Made by a program: the position numbers and the translations under genes | From: CAYVUV01 sp964455095 | Lineage (GTDB): Bacteria > Desulfobacterota > Binatia > HRBIN30 > CADEER01 | DNA length: 64,000 bases | Direction: 5' to 3' | Assembly (NCBI GenBank): GCA_964455095.1 | Contig: CAYVUV010000093.1 | Coordinates: forward strand, 20,899-84,898 | Notes under the pieces: model-generated | The model's database searches: none | What the model was told of the DNA's origin: nothing | Seen by the model: only the letters and a program-made list of their open reading frames with translations | In this document: positions 49,765-59,485 of the stretch, piece by piece | How positions within the stretch are numbered: the first letter of the stretch is position 1 | Layout: the number at the start of each line of letters is the position of its first letter

Positions 49765-50514
49765 ATGACTGATATCGCTCCGACCACCCGCCTCTACCTG
49801 GACGACGATCATCGCTGCGAGACCGAGGCGACCATCATCGGATTGCGCGACAGCGCCGTCGCCTTCGACCAGACCTGCTTCTACCCGGGCGGTGGTGGGC
49901 AGCCGCCCGACGAAGGTTCCCTCAGGCTGCGTAACGGACAGGTGTTCGAAATCATCTCCGCACATGCCGCGGACGAAGTCATCTGGCATGTCGCCGCGCT
50001 TCCGCCGCCTGGCGACATCGTCGGGCAGCTCGCGACCCTGACGCTCAATGCCGCGCGGCGCCGGGCGCTGGCGCGCTACCACACCGTGCTGCACGTCCTC
50101 AACACCCTCGCGCTGCGCGACTACGGCGGCTGGATCACCGGCGCGCAGATCGCCGTCGACTACGCGCGCATCGATTTCAAGCTCGACGGATTCTCCGCCG
50201 CGCTGTGTGCGGACCTGGAAAGCAAAGCCAACGCGGTCCTCGCCGCGAACCACACCCTGGGGTCGTACTACCTGCCGGAAGAAGAATTCCGCCGCCGCAC
50301 GGATCTACTGAGAACGCTCGAGGTCTCACCGCCTGTTCGTGACGGGAAAGTGCGCGTGGTCGAGATTCGGGGATTCGACGCACAGGCCTGCGGCGGCACG
50401 CACGTCAGCTCGACCGCCGAGGTGGGCAAGCTGTCGATCTACCGCACCGAGAACAAGGGCAAGATCAACAAGCGACTCTACGTCCGGCTCGACATGGCGG
50501 GAGAAGGCGAATGA
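49765..50514 (+). CDS. Alanyl-tRNA editing protein (AlaX-like)
   Basis: The 249-aa product has the second additional domain of alanyl-tRNA synthetase in free form. The zinc-binding motifs are HTVLH (His106, His110) and CGGTH (Cys209, His213), and the N-terminal TCFYPGGGGQPPDEGSL is the usual barrel segment. AlaX proteins hydrolyse Ser or Gly mischarged on tRNA-Ala. The size fits the AlaX-M type with the N-terminal barrel. All four zinc ligands are present. The gene overlaps the next by four bases. Confidence 0.9.
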   Translation: MTDIAPTTRLYLDDDHRCETEATIIGLRDSAVAFDQTCFYPGGGGQPPDEGSLRLRNGQVFEIISAHAADEVIWHVAALPPPGDIVGQLATLTLNAARRRALARYHTVLHVLNTLALRDYGGWITGAQIAVDYARIDFKLDGFSAALCADLESKANAVLAANHTLGSYYLPEEEFRRRTDLLRTLEVSPPVRDGKVRVVEIRGFDAQACGGTHVSSTAEVGKLSIYRTENKGKINKRLYVRLDMAGEGE

Positions 50515-50906
50515 CGTTACCGACCTGGATGCGACGCGCCCTCTACGCCACCGCGGTGATGAACATCGGCGCCGCCGTGGCCTTCTTCCCATCATCCACC
50601 GCCTTGCGCGCACTGGCCGGCTTCCCGGAAGGCGAGCACCCGGTCTATCTCGGCACCGTCTTCATCTTCGTGCTGCTCTTCGGGCTCGGCTACCTGTGGA
50701 CCGCGATGACCGGGCGCGCCGACCGCCTCTTCATCGCGCTGTCCGCCGCCGGCAAGCTGTCCTTCTTCACGTTGCTGGTGTGGTGCTGGTCTACCGGGTC
50801 GATCGGCGCGCAAGCCGTCCTGACCGGCTCCGGCGACCTCGTCTTCGCCCTGCTCTTCTTCACCTGGCTGGCCAACGCCGCGGCCGAGCCCGCGCGCAGC
50901 AGCTGA
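50511..50906 (+). CDS. Small integral membrane protein, four helices
   Basis: The 131-aa product overlaps the AlaX stop (ATGA). Four hydrophobic segments are clear: ALYATAVMNIGAAVAFF, VYLGTVFIFVLLFGLGYLW, LSFFTLLVWCWSTGSIG and LVFALLFFTWLANA. No charged residues sit inside them and no family motif is visible. It is probably co-translated with AlaX, but no functional link is known. Confidence 0.75.
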   Translation: MTLPTWMRRALYATAVMNIGAAVAFFPSSTALRALAGFPEGEHPVYLGTVFIFVLLFGLGYLWTAMTGRADRLFIALSAAGKLSFFTLLVWCWSTGSIGAQAVLTGSGDLVFALLFFTWLANAAAEPARSS

Positions 50907-51116
50907 CACGCATAGGACGATATTCCCGACCGACGGGCCCCCCTGGAGGGCGCTGGTTCTGCGGCGCCGGGAGAGATGCACGGGCCAAACTACTGCGCCT
51001 GTTCGATAGGCATTGCCGGTGAAATGAGCGTTTCGGGCGCCGGCGAGACGTAATCACGCTCTTTGATCCACTAGATACGGCCTGCCGGCACGAACTCTGC
51101 TGAGCGCTCGGGCCGA

Positions 51117-53003
51117 ATGCGGAGTGCAGGTAGCCACATCACCGATGCGCCGGCGGCCGGTACGCCGGTCGTGTCGCCGATCCACACCTACCTCGACGAG
51201 TTGCGCGCCAAGTACATGGCGTTGCGGGAGGGCGAGGTCGCCACCTACATCCCGGAGCTGGCGAAGGCGGATCCTGAATGGTTCGGGATCTGCGTCGCGA
51301 CGACGGATGGGGACCTCTATGAGGTAGGCGATACCCGTCAACTCTTCACGATCCAGTCGATCTCCAAGCCCTTCGTCTACGGTCTGGCGCTCGAAGATCG
51401 CGGGCGCGAGGCGGTGCTCGCGAAAATTGGGACGGAGCCGACGGGCGATGCCTTCAACTCGATCAGTTTAGCCCCCGGTACGGGGTGCCCGCTCAACCCC
51501 ATGATCAATGCCGGTGCGATCGCCGCCGCATCTCTGGTCGCCGGGCACTCGGCGGACGACAAGTACGAGCGCATGCGCACGGCATTCTCGAGCTATGCGG
51601 GACGCGCACTGACGCTCGACCGCGCCGTCTTCGAGTCCGAACGCGAGACCGGCCACCGCAACCGCGCCATCGGCCACATGCTGCGCAACTTCGACATCAT
51701 CACCAGCGACCCCGAACCCGCACTGAATCTCTATTTCCAACAGTGCTCGATCGCTGTCGACTGCCGCGACCTCGCCTTGATGGCAGCGACACTCGCCAAC
51801 GGTGGCGTCAATCCCTGTACCGGCGAGCGAGCGGTGCGGTTCGAGTTCGTCGACAGCATTCTGAGCGTGATGACGACCTGCGGGATGTACGACTACGCGG
51901 GCGAGTGGGTCTATTGGGTCGGCTTGCCCGCCAAGAGTGGCGTCGCCGGTGGTATCCTTGCAGTCCTGCCGGGCCAACTCGGCATCGGCGTCTTTTCCCC
52001 GCGCCTCGACCGTCGCGGCAACAGCGTTCGCGGCGTCGCCGTGTGTAGGGAGCTGTCACGGAAATTCAACCTGCACTTCCTGCGCGCATCGCGCCCGGCC
52101 CACTCGGTGATCCGCGCGCAACACACGCTGGTGGATGTCAGCTCCAAGCGACGGCGCAGCAAAGCCGAGCGGCAGGTCCTCGACTCCGTGGGCGAGCGCG
52201 TGCGCGTCTACGACCTGCAGGGCGACCTGCTCTTCGCGGCAGTCGAGAACATCGTGCGCACGCTCGTCGATGCCAGCCCTCGACTGGATTTCGCTGTCAT
52301 CGATCTGAAGCGCGTCGATCGCATCGACGAATGCGCGGCCGCACTGTTCCAACAGCTCATCGTCGAGCTCGGCACCCACCAGAAACAACTGGTGCTCGTC
52401 AACGGCCAGCGCCATCCCAGATTCGTGCGGGCGATCGAAGAGGCGCTGACGACCGCCGACCAATGGGGCCGGTTGGTCGCTTTCGCCGACTTGGACGGCG
52501 CACTGGAATGGTGCGAGCAGCGCCTCATCGCCCAGACCGACCCGAGCCTCTTGGCAGATCGGCAAACGACACTTGCCGAGAACGAAGCGTGCAACGGGCT
52601 CTCACCCGAGGCCCTGGGGGTCCTGGAAGCCGCGCTGGAACGGCGGTCGTTTGATGCCGGGACTCTGGTGATTCGGAAGGGCGACCCGGCGGACGCCTTG
52701 TACCTGTTGCTGCAGGGTAAAGTCAGCGTGGTGATGTCATTGCCGAGCGGCGAGATAAAACGCCTGGCGACATTCCCCGCGGGAATGGCGTTCGGCGAAC
52801 TGGCGATCATCGACCGCGGAGAACGGACGGCGGATGTACGGGTCGATACCCGGGCGGAGTGCTACGTCCTCCCCGTGGCTGCCCTGGACCGGCTCGGCGA
52901 AACGCACCCGGCCATCAAGATGAAGCTCTTGGAGAACTTACTGCAGAACGTGTCGCGCACGGTCAGCCGCCTCAACCAGGAAGTGGCGGCGCTGTCCGCA
53001 TAG
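51117..53003 (+). CDS. glsA: Glutaminase-STAS-cyclic-nucleotide-binding tri-domain protein
   Basis: In the 628-aa product, residues 20-310 are a GlsA-type glutaminase. The serine-dependent motif is FTIQSISKPFVYGLALED, with LNPMINAGAIAAASLV and CDRDLALMAATLANGGVNP-like segments (here DCRDLALMAATLANGG) and VYWVGLPAKSGVAGGILAVL. Residues 345-450 form a STAS domain (FAVIDLKRVDRIDECAAALF). Residues 495-615 form a cNMP-binding domain (DALYLLLQGKVSVVMSLP, FPAGMAFGELAIIDRGERTA). Glutaminase converts glutamine to glutamate and ammonia. The added domains suggest control by partner proteins and a cyclic nucleotide. No adjacent glutamate genes are seen. Confidence 0.85.
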   Translation: MRSAGSHITDAPAAGTPVVSPIHTYLDELRAKYMALREGEVATYIPELAKADPEWFGICVATTDGDLYEVGDTRQLFTIQSISKPFVYGLALEDRGREAVLAKIGTEPTGDAFNSISLAPGTGCPLNPMINAGAIAAASLVAGHSADDKYERMRTAFSSYAGRALTLDRAVFESERETGHRNRAIGHMLRNFDIITSDPEPALNLYFQQCSIAVDCRDLALMAATLANGGVNPCTGERAVRFEFVDSILSVMTTCGMYDYAGEWVYWVGLPAKSGVAGGILAVLPGQLGIGVFSPRLDRRGNSVRGVAVCRELSRKFNLHFLRASRPAHSVIRAQHTLVDVSSKRRRSKAERQVLDSVGERVRVYDLQGDLLFAAVENIVRTLVDASPRLDFAVIDLKRVDRIDECAAALFQQLIVELGTHQKQLVLVNGQRHPRFVRAIEEALTTADQWGRLVAFADLDGALEWCEQRLIAQTDPSLLADRQTTLAENEACNGLSPEALGVLEAALERRSFDAGTLVIRKGDPADALYLLLQGKVSVVMSLPSGEIKRLATFPAGMAFGELAIIDRGERTADVRVDTRAECYVLPVAALDRLGETHPAIKMKLLENLLQNVSRTVSRLNQEVAALSA

Positions 53004-53069
53004 GAGCAACGCCGTCGGGTGACGACTGGGGGGTTCCGGCGGTGGGAGCGATCGGCAGCGGCTTGTGGA

Positions 53070-56000
53070 CTACGGCGCCTTGGCGCGGAACTGCTCGCCG
53101 TCGTTGGCCAGCACGGTGGTGGCGGTGTAGCTCGATTGCCAGCACGTGCCGGTGTCGCTGTTGACCAGCTGCGCCGTGACCGGCAAGGGCAGCACTCCGG
53201 ACAGCGGGTCGGGCAAGCTCTCGCCCTTGCCCTTCACCAGGACCTTCGCCGCGCCGTCGCCGCCGCGCAGGATGACGGTCTGGATGCCGCTCTGCACGCC
53301 GATGGGGTCCTTGAACTTGAACCCTTTGGCATTGCCCTTCCACGCCAGCGAGGCGGGGAGATGTGCGGCGCCAATCGGGCTCGGAGCGCCGGCGGCGTAG
53401 AGGCAGAGCGCGTAGTGCGTCGTGTCGGTCGGGTCGCCGAACTCGAGCGGGCTGATGGCGGGGCCCTTGTTCCATTTCCACAGCAGCTTGTCGCGCGTGC
53501 CGCCCTGCGCCTTGATCAACAGCGACGATTGCGGCGCCGCGGCACAACCGACGGCGGGCGCTGAAGGACACGCGGCGCCGGGCGCGCAGGGCGGATAGGC
53601 GCGCAGGTGGCTCTCGATGAAATCGGCCGGCACGCCGCCGCCGCGCGAGAGGCCGACCAGCCCCTCGCTGGCGTCGATGCCGAGATAGGTGATGCGGATG
53701 CGGCCGTCGAAGAAGAGCTCGATCTGGAAGCTGTTACTAGTGTTGTCCTCGAGCGTCTCGGGCACGTTCTCCCAGGTCACCGCGACACGGTCGGCGAGCT
53801 GGCGCCATGACACCGAGGCCAGAGTCGGATCGATGTCGCGGAACAGCGCCGAGATGCGCGGCTGGTCGAAGTGGTTGTTGAACGACTCGATGTACGTCGT
53901 GTCGCCGGAGTCGAATGTCAGGTAGCCGTGGCTGCCGACGTAGAAGGACCCGTACGCCTGGCCGTGCAACACCACCTGCGCGCCGCCGCCGAGGCTCACC
54001 GGCGCGAAGTCGTCCAGGCCGAGCGCGAGGTCCGTGCCGCCGGCGGGATCAGTGGGGAAGTGCGCTGCAGCGCCGCGGCACAGCGAATAGCCGCCGGAGG
54101 AGCCGTCGGGCGTGAACGTCAGCGCCTGATAGGCCAGGTCGAAGTCGAGACCGTTGAACTGCTCGGTCAGGTAGTCGCCCTGCTCCAAGGTGGTGAAGGC
54201 GTAACACGCGCCGCCGTTGTTGTCGGTCGCGGTGTTGCCGGCGACGTCGGTGGCCTGCACGGCGAAGCGGTAGTTGGTCAGCTGCAGCAGGCCCGAGAGA
54301 TCGACCGCGTGCGCCGCGCTCGTCACTGGCGACGCCTGCTCGGCGGTCAGCGCCGCGCAGGTGGCGCCGTAGCGCACCAGCACAGTGGTCGCTTCGTTGG
54401 TGTCGAGCGCGACGCGCGCCGTGGTCGACGTCACCGCCTCCACCGCCACGTTCGACACCTGCGGCGGTGCGCAATCGATCGCCGCGCTGGCTTGCGGGTT
54501 GGCCGGGTTCCCCGTGCCATCGTTGGCGTCGGCATAGGTGACGGTGATCGTGGCGGCATTGGTCACACGCAGCAGCCCGTCTCCGCTGCTGCCGGTCGTC
54601 GCCGTAGCGATCGTGGCCGAGAACACGCCCGCCCCCGGCGGTACGGCGGCCAATGCGACGTTCTCGAGGTCACCGGTCGTGCTGCTGACCGGCACGATGA
54701 CCGATCCAGCTCCGGCGAGATCGGTGTCGACCAGCGTGATGCGCACGCTGTCGGCGCAGGTGTAGACGGCGCGGTCGACCGCGATGGCACCGGCGTGCAC
54801 GGTGGGCGAGAAGTTGTACGCCACCAGGGCGAAGTCCTGATCCGTCGCGTCGCCGTTGCCCGGCACCCCGTCGCCGGGCAGATTCGTCGCCTCGACATCG
54901 ATCGTCACCAGCCCAGAGCCAGCCACCGAGCGCGCGACCAGCTCGGCGTTGTTGCGCGTATCCGGCACGCCGCCGGTCTGCGACTGGCCCAGCGTGAGGT
55001 GATTGCCGAGATACGTCGCGCCGCCGACGGCAACGCGCAGATCGAGATCGTTGACGTACGCCGCGCCGAAGGACGGGCCCGGAGCGTCGGTCCACACCAG
55101 CGCGACGCGCAATGGCCGCGCCGGGTCGGCGGCGGTGCCATAGAAGGTTACCGCTTCACCCGGCGCGCCGAGCACCGTCGCCTGGTCGTGCAGAAAGCGC
55201 GGCACGGCGCTGTCGAAGCCGAGGTTCATGTCGGCGATTCCGAAACCCTGCGCCGGGCTCGGCAGGTCGTCGTTCGCTCCCGCACCGCCGAGATGGCGGC
55301 CGCTGTGCATCACGTACGCCTTCTGCAGCGCCGGGCTGGGCGAGGCGATCCCGTAGACGCGGGCGAGGAACTCCCCGATCAGCGCGCCATAGCCGGCGAT
55401 TGCCGGCGTCGAGTGGCTGGTGCCCGAGGACCATGTGTACAGCGAGCCGGCGGGAAACAACGCGTCGGTGCCGGGTGCGACGAAGTCGTTGGTCGGCGCG
55501 CCGCAGACGCCGCTGCCGGTGAAGACCGGACGCGAGGCGACGCCGCTGATGAAGGTTCCGGGCGCCACGATGTCGGGCTTGATGCGGCCGTCGGCACACG
55601 GGCCGCGGCTCGAGAACGCGGCCATGTCGCGCGCATCGTCGCCACCCAGGCCCGTTTCACCACAGCCGTCGCCGGCCAACGCCGCCGGGTCCGCCGTCTC
55701 GCTGGCCCCGACGCTGAGCACGTTCTTCGCCGTCGCCGGCGAGCCGATGCTGCCGGCGCCGGGTCCGCGGTTACCGGCCGCAAAGACAAACAGCAGCGGT
55801 TGACTGCCGGGCGTCGACGGCAGCGCGTCGCGCGTCAGCGCGTCGTACTCCTGCGAATCGGTCGTGTAGGCGCCGGCAGCGTTCGAGCCCCACGAGTTGG
55901 AGCTGATGCGCGCGCCGCGCGTGTAGTAGTCGGCGACCATGGACGCATCACCGAAACCGGGATCGAAGTCGGGCGAGAACAAGCGCACGTTGGCGAGGCG

Positions 56001-57215
56001 GCCATACGGCGCGATGCCGAGGCCGAAGTTGAAGCCGCCGGCGTCTTCCACCAGGGCGCCGACACCAGTGTTGTATCCGCCGGCAATCGACGCGTTGAGC
56101 GTGCCGTGTCCGTCTTCGCCGAGCAGGCTGAGCCCGAACGATCCCGGCGGCTTGACGGCGAAGGCCAGACGGCTGCCGAGCCCCGGCGTGCCCAAGCGGT
56201 AGAACTCGGTGGCGAGCGACAGCGTGGTGCCGTTGTCGACGCCGTCGTCGACGATGGCGACGATCGGGTAGTCCGCCGGGTTGGTGGACATCCCCTTGCC
56301 CGCCAGCCACGCCAGATAGCCAGGGCCGGTCGGACTCTGCCCGAGCGCGTTCAGCTGGCCGGCGAGAATCTGTCCCTGGCGCTCGCCGTTCAGCTCCGGC
56401 GCGCGGTACGGCTCGACGTTGACCACCGCGTCGATCGCCGCCAGCGCCGCGAGGTCAGCGCCGCGCACGGCGATGCGCACGTTGACGTAGCGCCCGTCGA
56501 GGACCTCCCACGGCTCGCGCAGCACGTCCGTCGCCAGCGCGGTGACGCGCGCCAGATCGGTCTCGACCCCCTCGTGGCGAAAGAGTTGGACGGTCACCGG
56601 CACTAGGGCGCTGCTGGCGGCCGCTGCGTCGAGCGCTGGCGAGAGCGCGTCCTCGGCCGTGAACTCCGCGACATACTGCACGCCCTGCCCGCCCGCGTTG
56701 CGATCGCTGAGGCCGGCGCCGCCGCCCTGGGCCCCGGTCCAGACGAGAAACGCGTTCTGCGGCACCGCCTGGACGATGCGCGCGCCCGACTCTTCAAGGG
56801 CGCGCAGGTCGGCATCGGTCGGCGGCGCGGCGAACTGCACCAGCGCCAGCGGGCGCGGCGCGGTGGTGGCGTCCTGCGCGCGCGCCTGGGTGCCGGAGCG
56901 ATGCGTGTCGACGTCGCGCCGGCGCAGCGCGATGCGGTCGAAATCGGGCCGCGCCACCGCGCCGGCAATGCGCTCGGCGCGCGACGCGTCGAGCGCGAAG
57001 ACGCGGTACACGCCGCGCTCCGCCACCAGGCGGCCGCCACGGCGCTCGACCCGCGCCTGCGCGGCGCGATCGTCGCGCCGCACCAGCACCTTGGTCGTCT
57101 CACCCGCTGTGGCGTCGGTCGCGCCGCCGAGCAGACAGAGCACAGCGAACGCGATGGCGGCGCGCAACACAACGGGTGCACGACAGGTCGTGTGGTGCAC
57201 CGGGGAAAAAGGCAT
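53070..57215 (-). CDS. Large secreted subtilase (S8 family)
   Basis: The 1381-aa product has a signal peptide (VVLRAAIAFAVLCLLGGATDATA). The catalytic triad is complete: Asp in PIVAIVDDGVDNG (about residue 312), His in LGEDGHGTLNASIAGG (about 366) and Ser in WSSGTSHSTPAIAGYG (about 590). Between them lies the oxyanion region LFVFAAGNRGPG. Past residue 680 there are jelly-roll/P-like and fibronectin-type segments (ALVWTDAPGPSFGAAYVNDL, TTARVALDTNEATTVLVRYG) and a C-terminal domain with several Cys. It should be an extracellular protease with a modular binding tail. The length is at the upper end of the family. Confidence 0.9.
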   Translation of the reverse strand: MPFSPVHHTTCRAPVVLRAAIAFAVLCLLGGATDATAGETTKVLVRRDDRAAQARVERRGGRLVAERGVYRVFALDASRAERIAGAVARPDFDRIALRRRDVDTHRSGTQARAQDATTAPRPLALVQFAAPPTDADLRALEESGARIVQAVPQNAFLVWTGAQGGGAGLSDRNAGGQGVQYVAEFTAEDALSPALDAAAASSALVPVTVQLFRHEGVETDLARVTALATDVLREPWEVLDGRYVNVRIAVRGADLAALAAIDAVVNVEPYRAPELNGERQGQILAGQLNALGQSPTGPGYLAWLAGKGMSTNPADYPIVAIVDDGVDNGTTLSLATEFYRLGTPGLGSRLAFAVKPPGSFGLSLLGEDGHGTLNASIAGGYNTGVGALVEDAGGFNFGLGIAPYGRLANVRLFSPDFDPGFGDASMVADYYTRGARISSNSWGSNAAGAYTTDSQEYDALTRDALPSTPGSQPLLFVFAAGNRGPGAGSIGSPATAKNVLSVGASETADPAALAGDGCGETGLGGDDARDMAAFSSRGPCADGRIKPDIVAPGTFISGVASRPVFTGSGVCGAPTNDFVAPGTDALFPAGSLYTWSSGTSHSTPAIAGYGALIGEFLARVYGIASPSPALQKAYVMHSGRHLGGAGANDDLPSPAQGFGIADMNLGFDSAVPRFLHDQATVLGAPGEAVTFYGTAADPARPLRVALVWTDAPGPSFGAAYVNDLDLRVAVGGATYLGNHLTLGQSQTGGVPDTRNNAELVARSVAGSGLVTIDVEATNLPGDGVPGNGDATDQDFALVAYNFSPTVHAGAIAVDRAVYTCADSVRITLVDTDLAGAGSVIVPVSSTTGDLENVALAAVPPGAGVFSATIATATTGSSGDGLLRVTNAATITVTYADANDGTGNPANPQASAAIDCAPPQVSNVAVEAVTSTTARVALDTNEATTVLVRYGATCAALTAEQASPVTSAAHAVDLSGLLQLTNYRFAVQATDVAGNTATDNNGGACYAFTTLEQGDYLTEQFNGLDFDLAYQALTFTPDGSSGGYSLCRGAAAHFPTDPAGGTDLALGLDDFAPVSLGGGAQVVLHGQAYGSFYVGSHGYLTFDSGDTTYIESFNNHFDQPRISALFRDIDPTLASVSWRQLADRVAVTWENVPETLEDNTSNSFQIELFFDGRIRITYLGIDASEGLVGLSRGGGVPADFIESHLRAYPPCAPGAACPSAPAVGCAAAPQSSLLIKAQGGTRDKLLWKWNKGPAISPLEFGDPTDTTHYALCLYAAGAPSPIGAAHLPASLAWKGNAKGFKFKDPIGVQSGIQTVILRGGDGAAKVLVKGKGESLPDPLSGVLPLPVTAQLVNSDTGTCWQSSYTATTVLANDGEQFRAKAP

Positions 57216-57365
57216 TTCCGGCAGCTAAGCAAATCGGAGGCCGCTCTGTCGAACGCGGCGCGAGCTTCCGACCAAAACAGGCTGCGTCGATCCGTCGTTC
57301 GTTTCAGTCCGGAGGGCGTGGGATTTTGGTCACCCGGTCAGGGGCTTTGCCGATCTTCTCCGAAC

Positions 57366-57436
57366 GGGAGGGCGAGGCTCCTGCCGAGCCGTGCGCCTCA
57401 ATGTGGCAGAAGGCTCCGCGGGAGCGTCGCCCTCCC
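57366..57436. repeat. Imperfect palindromic repeat with 10-bp perfect ends
   Basis: The outer ends GGGAGGGCGA (57366-57375) and TCGCCCTCCC (57427-57436) are perfect inverted copies, and inner GGCTCC blocks add partial pairing. The form GGGAGGGCGAGGCTCCTGCC is that of a small palindromic element seen in many high-GC genomes. It lies in the gap between the subtilase and antiporter genes and breaks none of them. Confidence 0.55.
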
Positions 57437-57468
57437 AAACGGCAGGAAGTGCCGAGTAGATGCGCGCG

Positions 57469-59436
57469 CTAGCCGCGGCCCGCCGGTGCCAGGCGGCGGC
57501 GCGCCGCGGCCAGCTCGGCGTGGGCGCCCAACATGACCAGCACGTCGCCGGCCGCCAGCTCGAACTCGGGTGGCGGGTTGCCGATCGCATGCCCGTGGCG
57601 CACCACTGCGATGACCGTCACCCCGGTCTCATGGCGCAGATCGAGAGCGCGCAGGCTGGCGCCGATCGCCGGGCTGCCCGACAGCAGCAGATACGTCTCC
57701 GTCGTGCTGGCGGCGAGCACGGCGCTGAGATCGTCGAATCCCCCCGCCGGCAGGGCGAGGCCGCGCAGCGCGGCGTAGCGCTCGCCGCGGATGAGGTCGA
57801 TTTGCAAGTCGATGACGTTGGGCGGCACCGACATGCGCTGCAGCACGCGCGCGAAGATCTCGACCGAGGTTTCGAACTCCTCCGGAATCACTTCGTCGGC
57901 GCCGAGGCGGTAGAGCTCCTCGATCTCGTTCACGTAGCGCGTGCGCACGATCAGCGCGGCGTTCGGATTGACCTCGCGCGCCACCGAGACGATGTGCCGG
58001 GTGGCGACCGGATCGGAGATGGCGACCACGATCACCGCCGCCGTGGCCGCCTGCACGTGACCGAGCACGACGGCGCGCGTCGCGTCGCCGAAGGCGATCG
58101 GCTCGCCCGCCGCGGCGGCCCGGCGCACGCTTTCGGCGTTGAGGTCGAGGATGCGATACGCCAGGCCGGTGGCGCGCAGGACGCGCGAGAGGTTCTGTCC
58201 GTTGAGCCCGTAGCCGATGATCACCACGTGCGCCGTCAGCGCGGGCCCCACCGCGGGCAGCGGCTCTTCGCGACCGCTGAACAGCCACAGCGCCAGCCGC
58301 GGCGCCGCGGCGACCAGGAACGGGCTGACCAGCATCGTCAACACCGAGACGTCGAGAAAGATCTGAAACGCCGCCGCGCTGAGCGTGCCGAGCGCCGCCG
58401 CCTCGCGCCCCAGCACGAAAGAGAACTCGCCCACTTGCGCGAGGATGATGCCGACGGCGACCGCCACCCGTGCGGCGGGCTGGAACGGCAGCACGGCCAG
58501 CCCGCCGAGGACCGCCTTTAGCGCGATGGCCCCGACCGCCAGGCCGACGAGCAGCGGCACATGGCCGAGCAGGAACGGCAGATCGAGCAGCATGCCGATG
58601 GAAATGAAGAAGACGCTGTTGAGCAGGTCGCGCACCGGCAGGATCTCGGCCACCACCTGATGGCTGTACTCCGACTCGGCGATCACCAGGCCGGCGATGA
58701 AGGCGCCTATGGCGAGCGAAACGCCGAGCTGCGCCGTCACCCAGGCGGTGCCGAAGCAGAGCAACACCACGACGCCGACCAGCAGCTCGCGGTTGCGCAG
58801 GCGCAGCACCTGGTGCAGCACCGTCGGCAGCACGAAACGGGCGCCGGTGAACACCGCGGCGATGACGAGCAGGGCCTGGCCGAGCACCAGCGCGATGCCG
58901 GCGACGCTGATCCGGTCCGGCGCGCTGAGCAGGGGCAGGAGCAGCAGCATGGGCAGGACGCTGAAGTCCTGGAACAGCAGTACACCGAGCGCGATCTGGC
59001 CGTGCGGCGAGTCGAGCTCGCCGCGGTCGTTCAGCACCTTCAACACGATGACCGTGCTCGACAGCGCGACGACGAAGCCGAGCACCACCGCCTCGGGCAG
59101 CGCGTAGCCACACAGCGTGCACAACCCGGTCACGGCCGCGATGGTCGCCAGCACCTGCACGCTGCCGGCGCCGAGCACGACGCGCCGCACGCGCGACAGC
59201 TGCTCCAACGACACGTCGAGCCCGATGGCGAACAGCAGCAGCACGACGCCGATCTCGGCCAGGGCGTCGACGGTCTCGGTCGAGCGGATCAGCCCGGTGG
59301 CCGTCGGCCCGATGAGCATGCCGGCGACCAGGAAGCCGACCAGCGCCGGCACCTTGATGCGCTGGAAGATCGCGACGATCGGCAGCGAGGCGGCGAGGAG
59401 AACGACCACGTCGCGGAGCAGCTCCGCGGTGTGCAT
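57469..59436 (-). CDS. Kef-type cation:proton antiporter with TrkA domains
   Basis: The 655-aa product has about 13 transmembrane helices of the CPA2 family (residues 5-385): VPALVGFLVAGMLIGPTATG at the N-terminus, GVLLFQDFSVLPMLLLLPL with the Gln-Asp pair, and SLAIGAFIAGLVIAESEYSH. A TrkA-N Rossmann domain (about 408-525, HVVIIGYGLNGQNLSRVLRA) and a TrkA-C domain (about 560-645) follow. The layout matches KefB/YbaL-type K+/H+ antiporters gated by nucleotide. No glutathione-binding accessory gene is nearby. Confidence 0.9.
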   Translation of the reverse strand: MHTAELLRDVVVLLAASLPIVAIFQRIKVPALVGFLVAGMLIGPTATGLIRSTETVDALAEIGVVLLLFAIGLDVSLEQLSRVRRVVLGAGSVQVLATIAAVTGLCTLCGYALPEAVVLGFVVALSSTVIVLKVLNDRGELDSPHGQIALGVLLFQDFSVLPMLLLLPLLSAPDRISVAGIALVLGQALLVIAAVFTGARFVLPTVLHQVLRLRNRELLVGVVVLLCFGTAWVTAQLGVSLAIGAFIAGLVIAESEYSHQVVAEILPVRDLLNSVFFISIGMLLDLPFLLGHVPLLVGLAVGAIALKAVLGGLAVLPFQPAARVAVAVGIILAQVGEFSFVLGREAAALGTLSAAAFQIFLDVSVLTMLVSPFLVAAAPRLALWLFSGREEPLPAVGPALTAHVVIIGYGLNGQNLSRVLRATGLAYRILDLNAESVRRAAAAGEPIAFGDATRAVVLGHVQAATAAVIVVAISDPVATRHIVSVAREVNPNAALIVRTRYVNEIEELYRLGADEVIPEEFETSVEIFARVLQRMSVPPNVIDLQIDLIRGERYAALRGLALPAGGFDDLSAVLAASTTETYLLLSGSPAIGASLRALDLRHETGVTVIAVVRHGHAIGNPPPEFELAAGDVLVMLGAHAELAAARRRLAPAGRG

Positions 59437-59485
59437 GGCGCGTCTCTACCAGTCTCGCGGCGCGCCGCAAACCGCGCCCGCCGGC

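Noticed and set aside
48295..50253. Long 652-codon minus-strand frame as one protein
   Set aside because: The upstream 199 codons are antisense to the AlaX gene; the helicase begins at 49653 with its own ribosome binding site.
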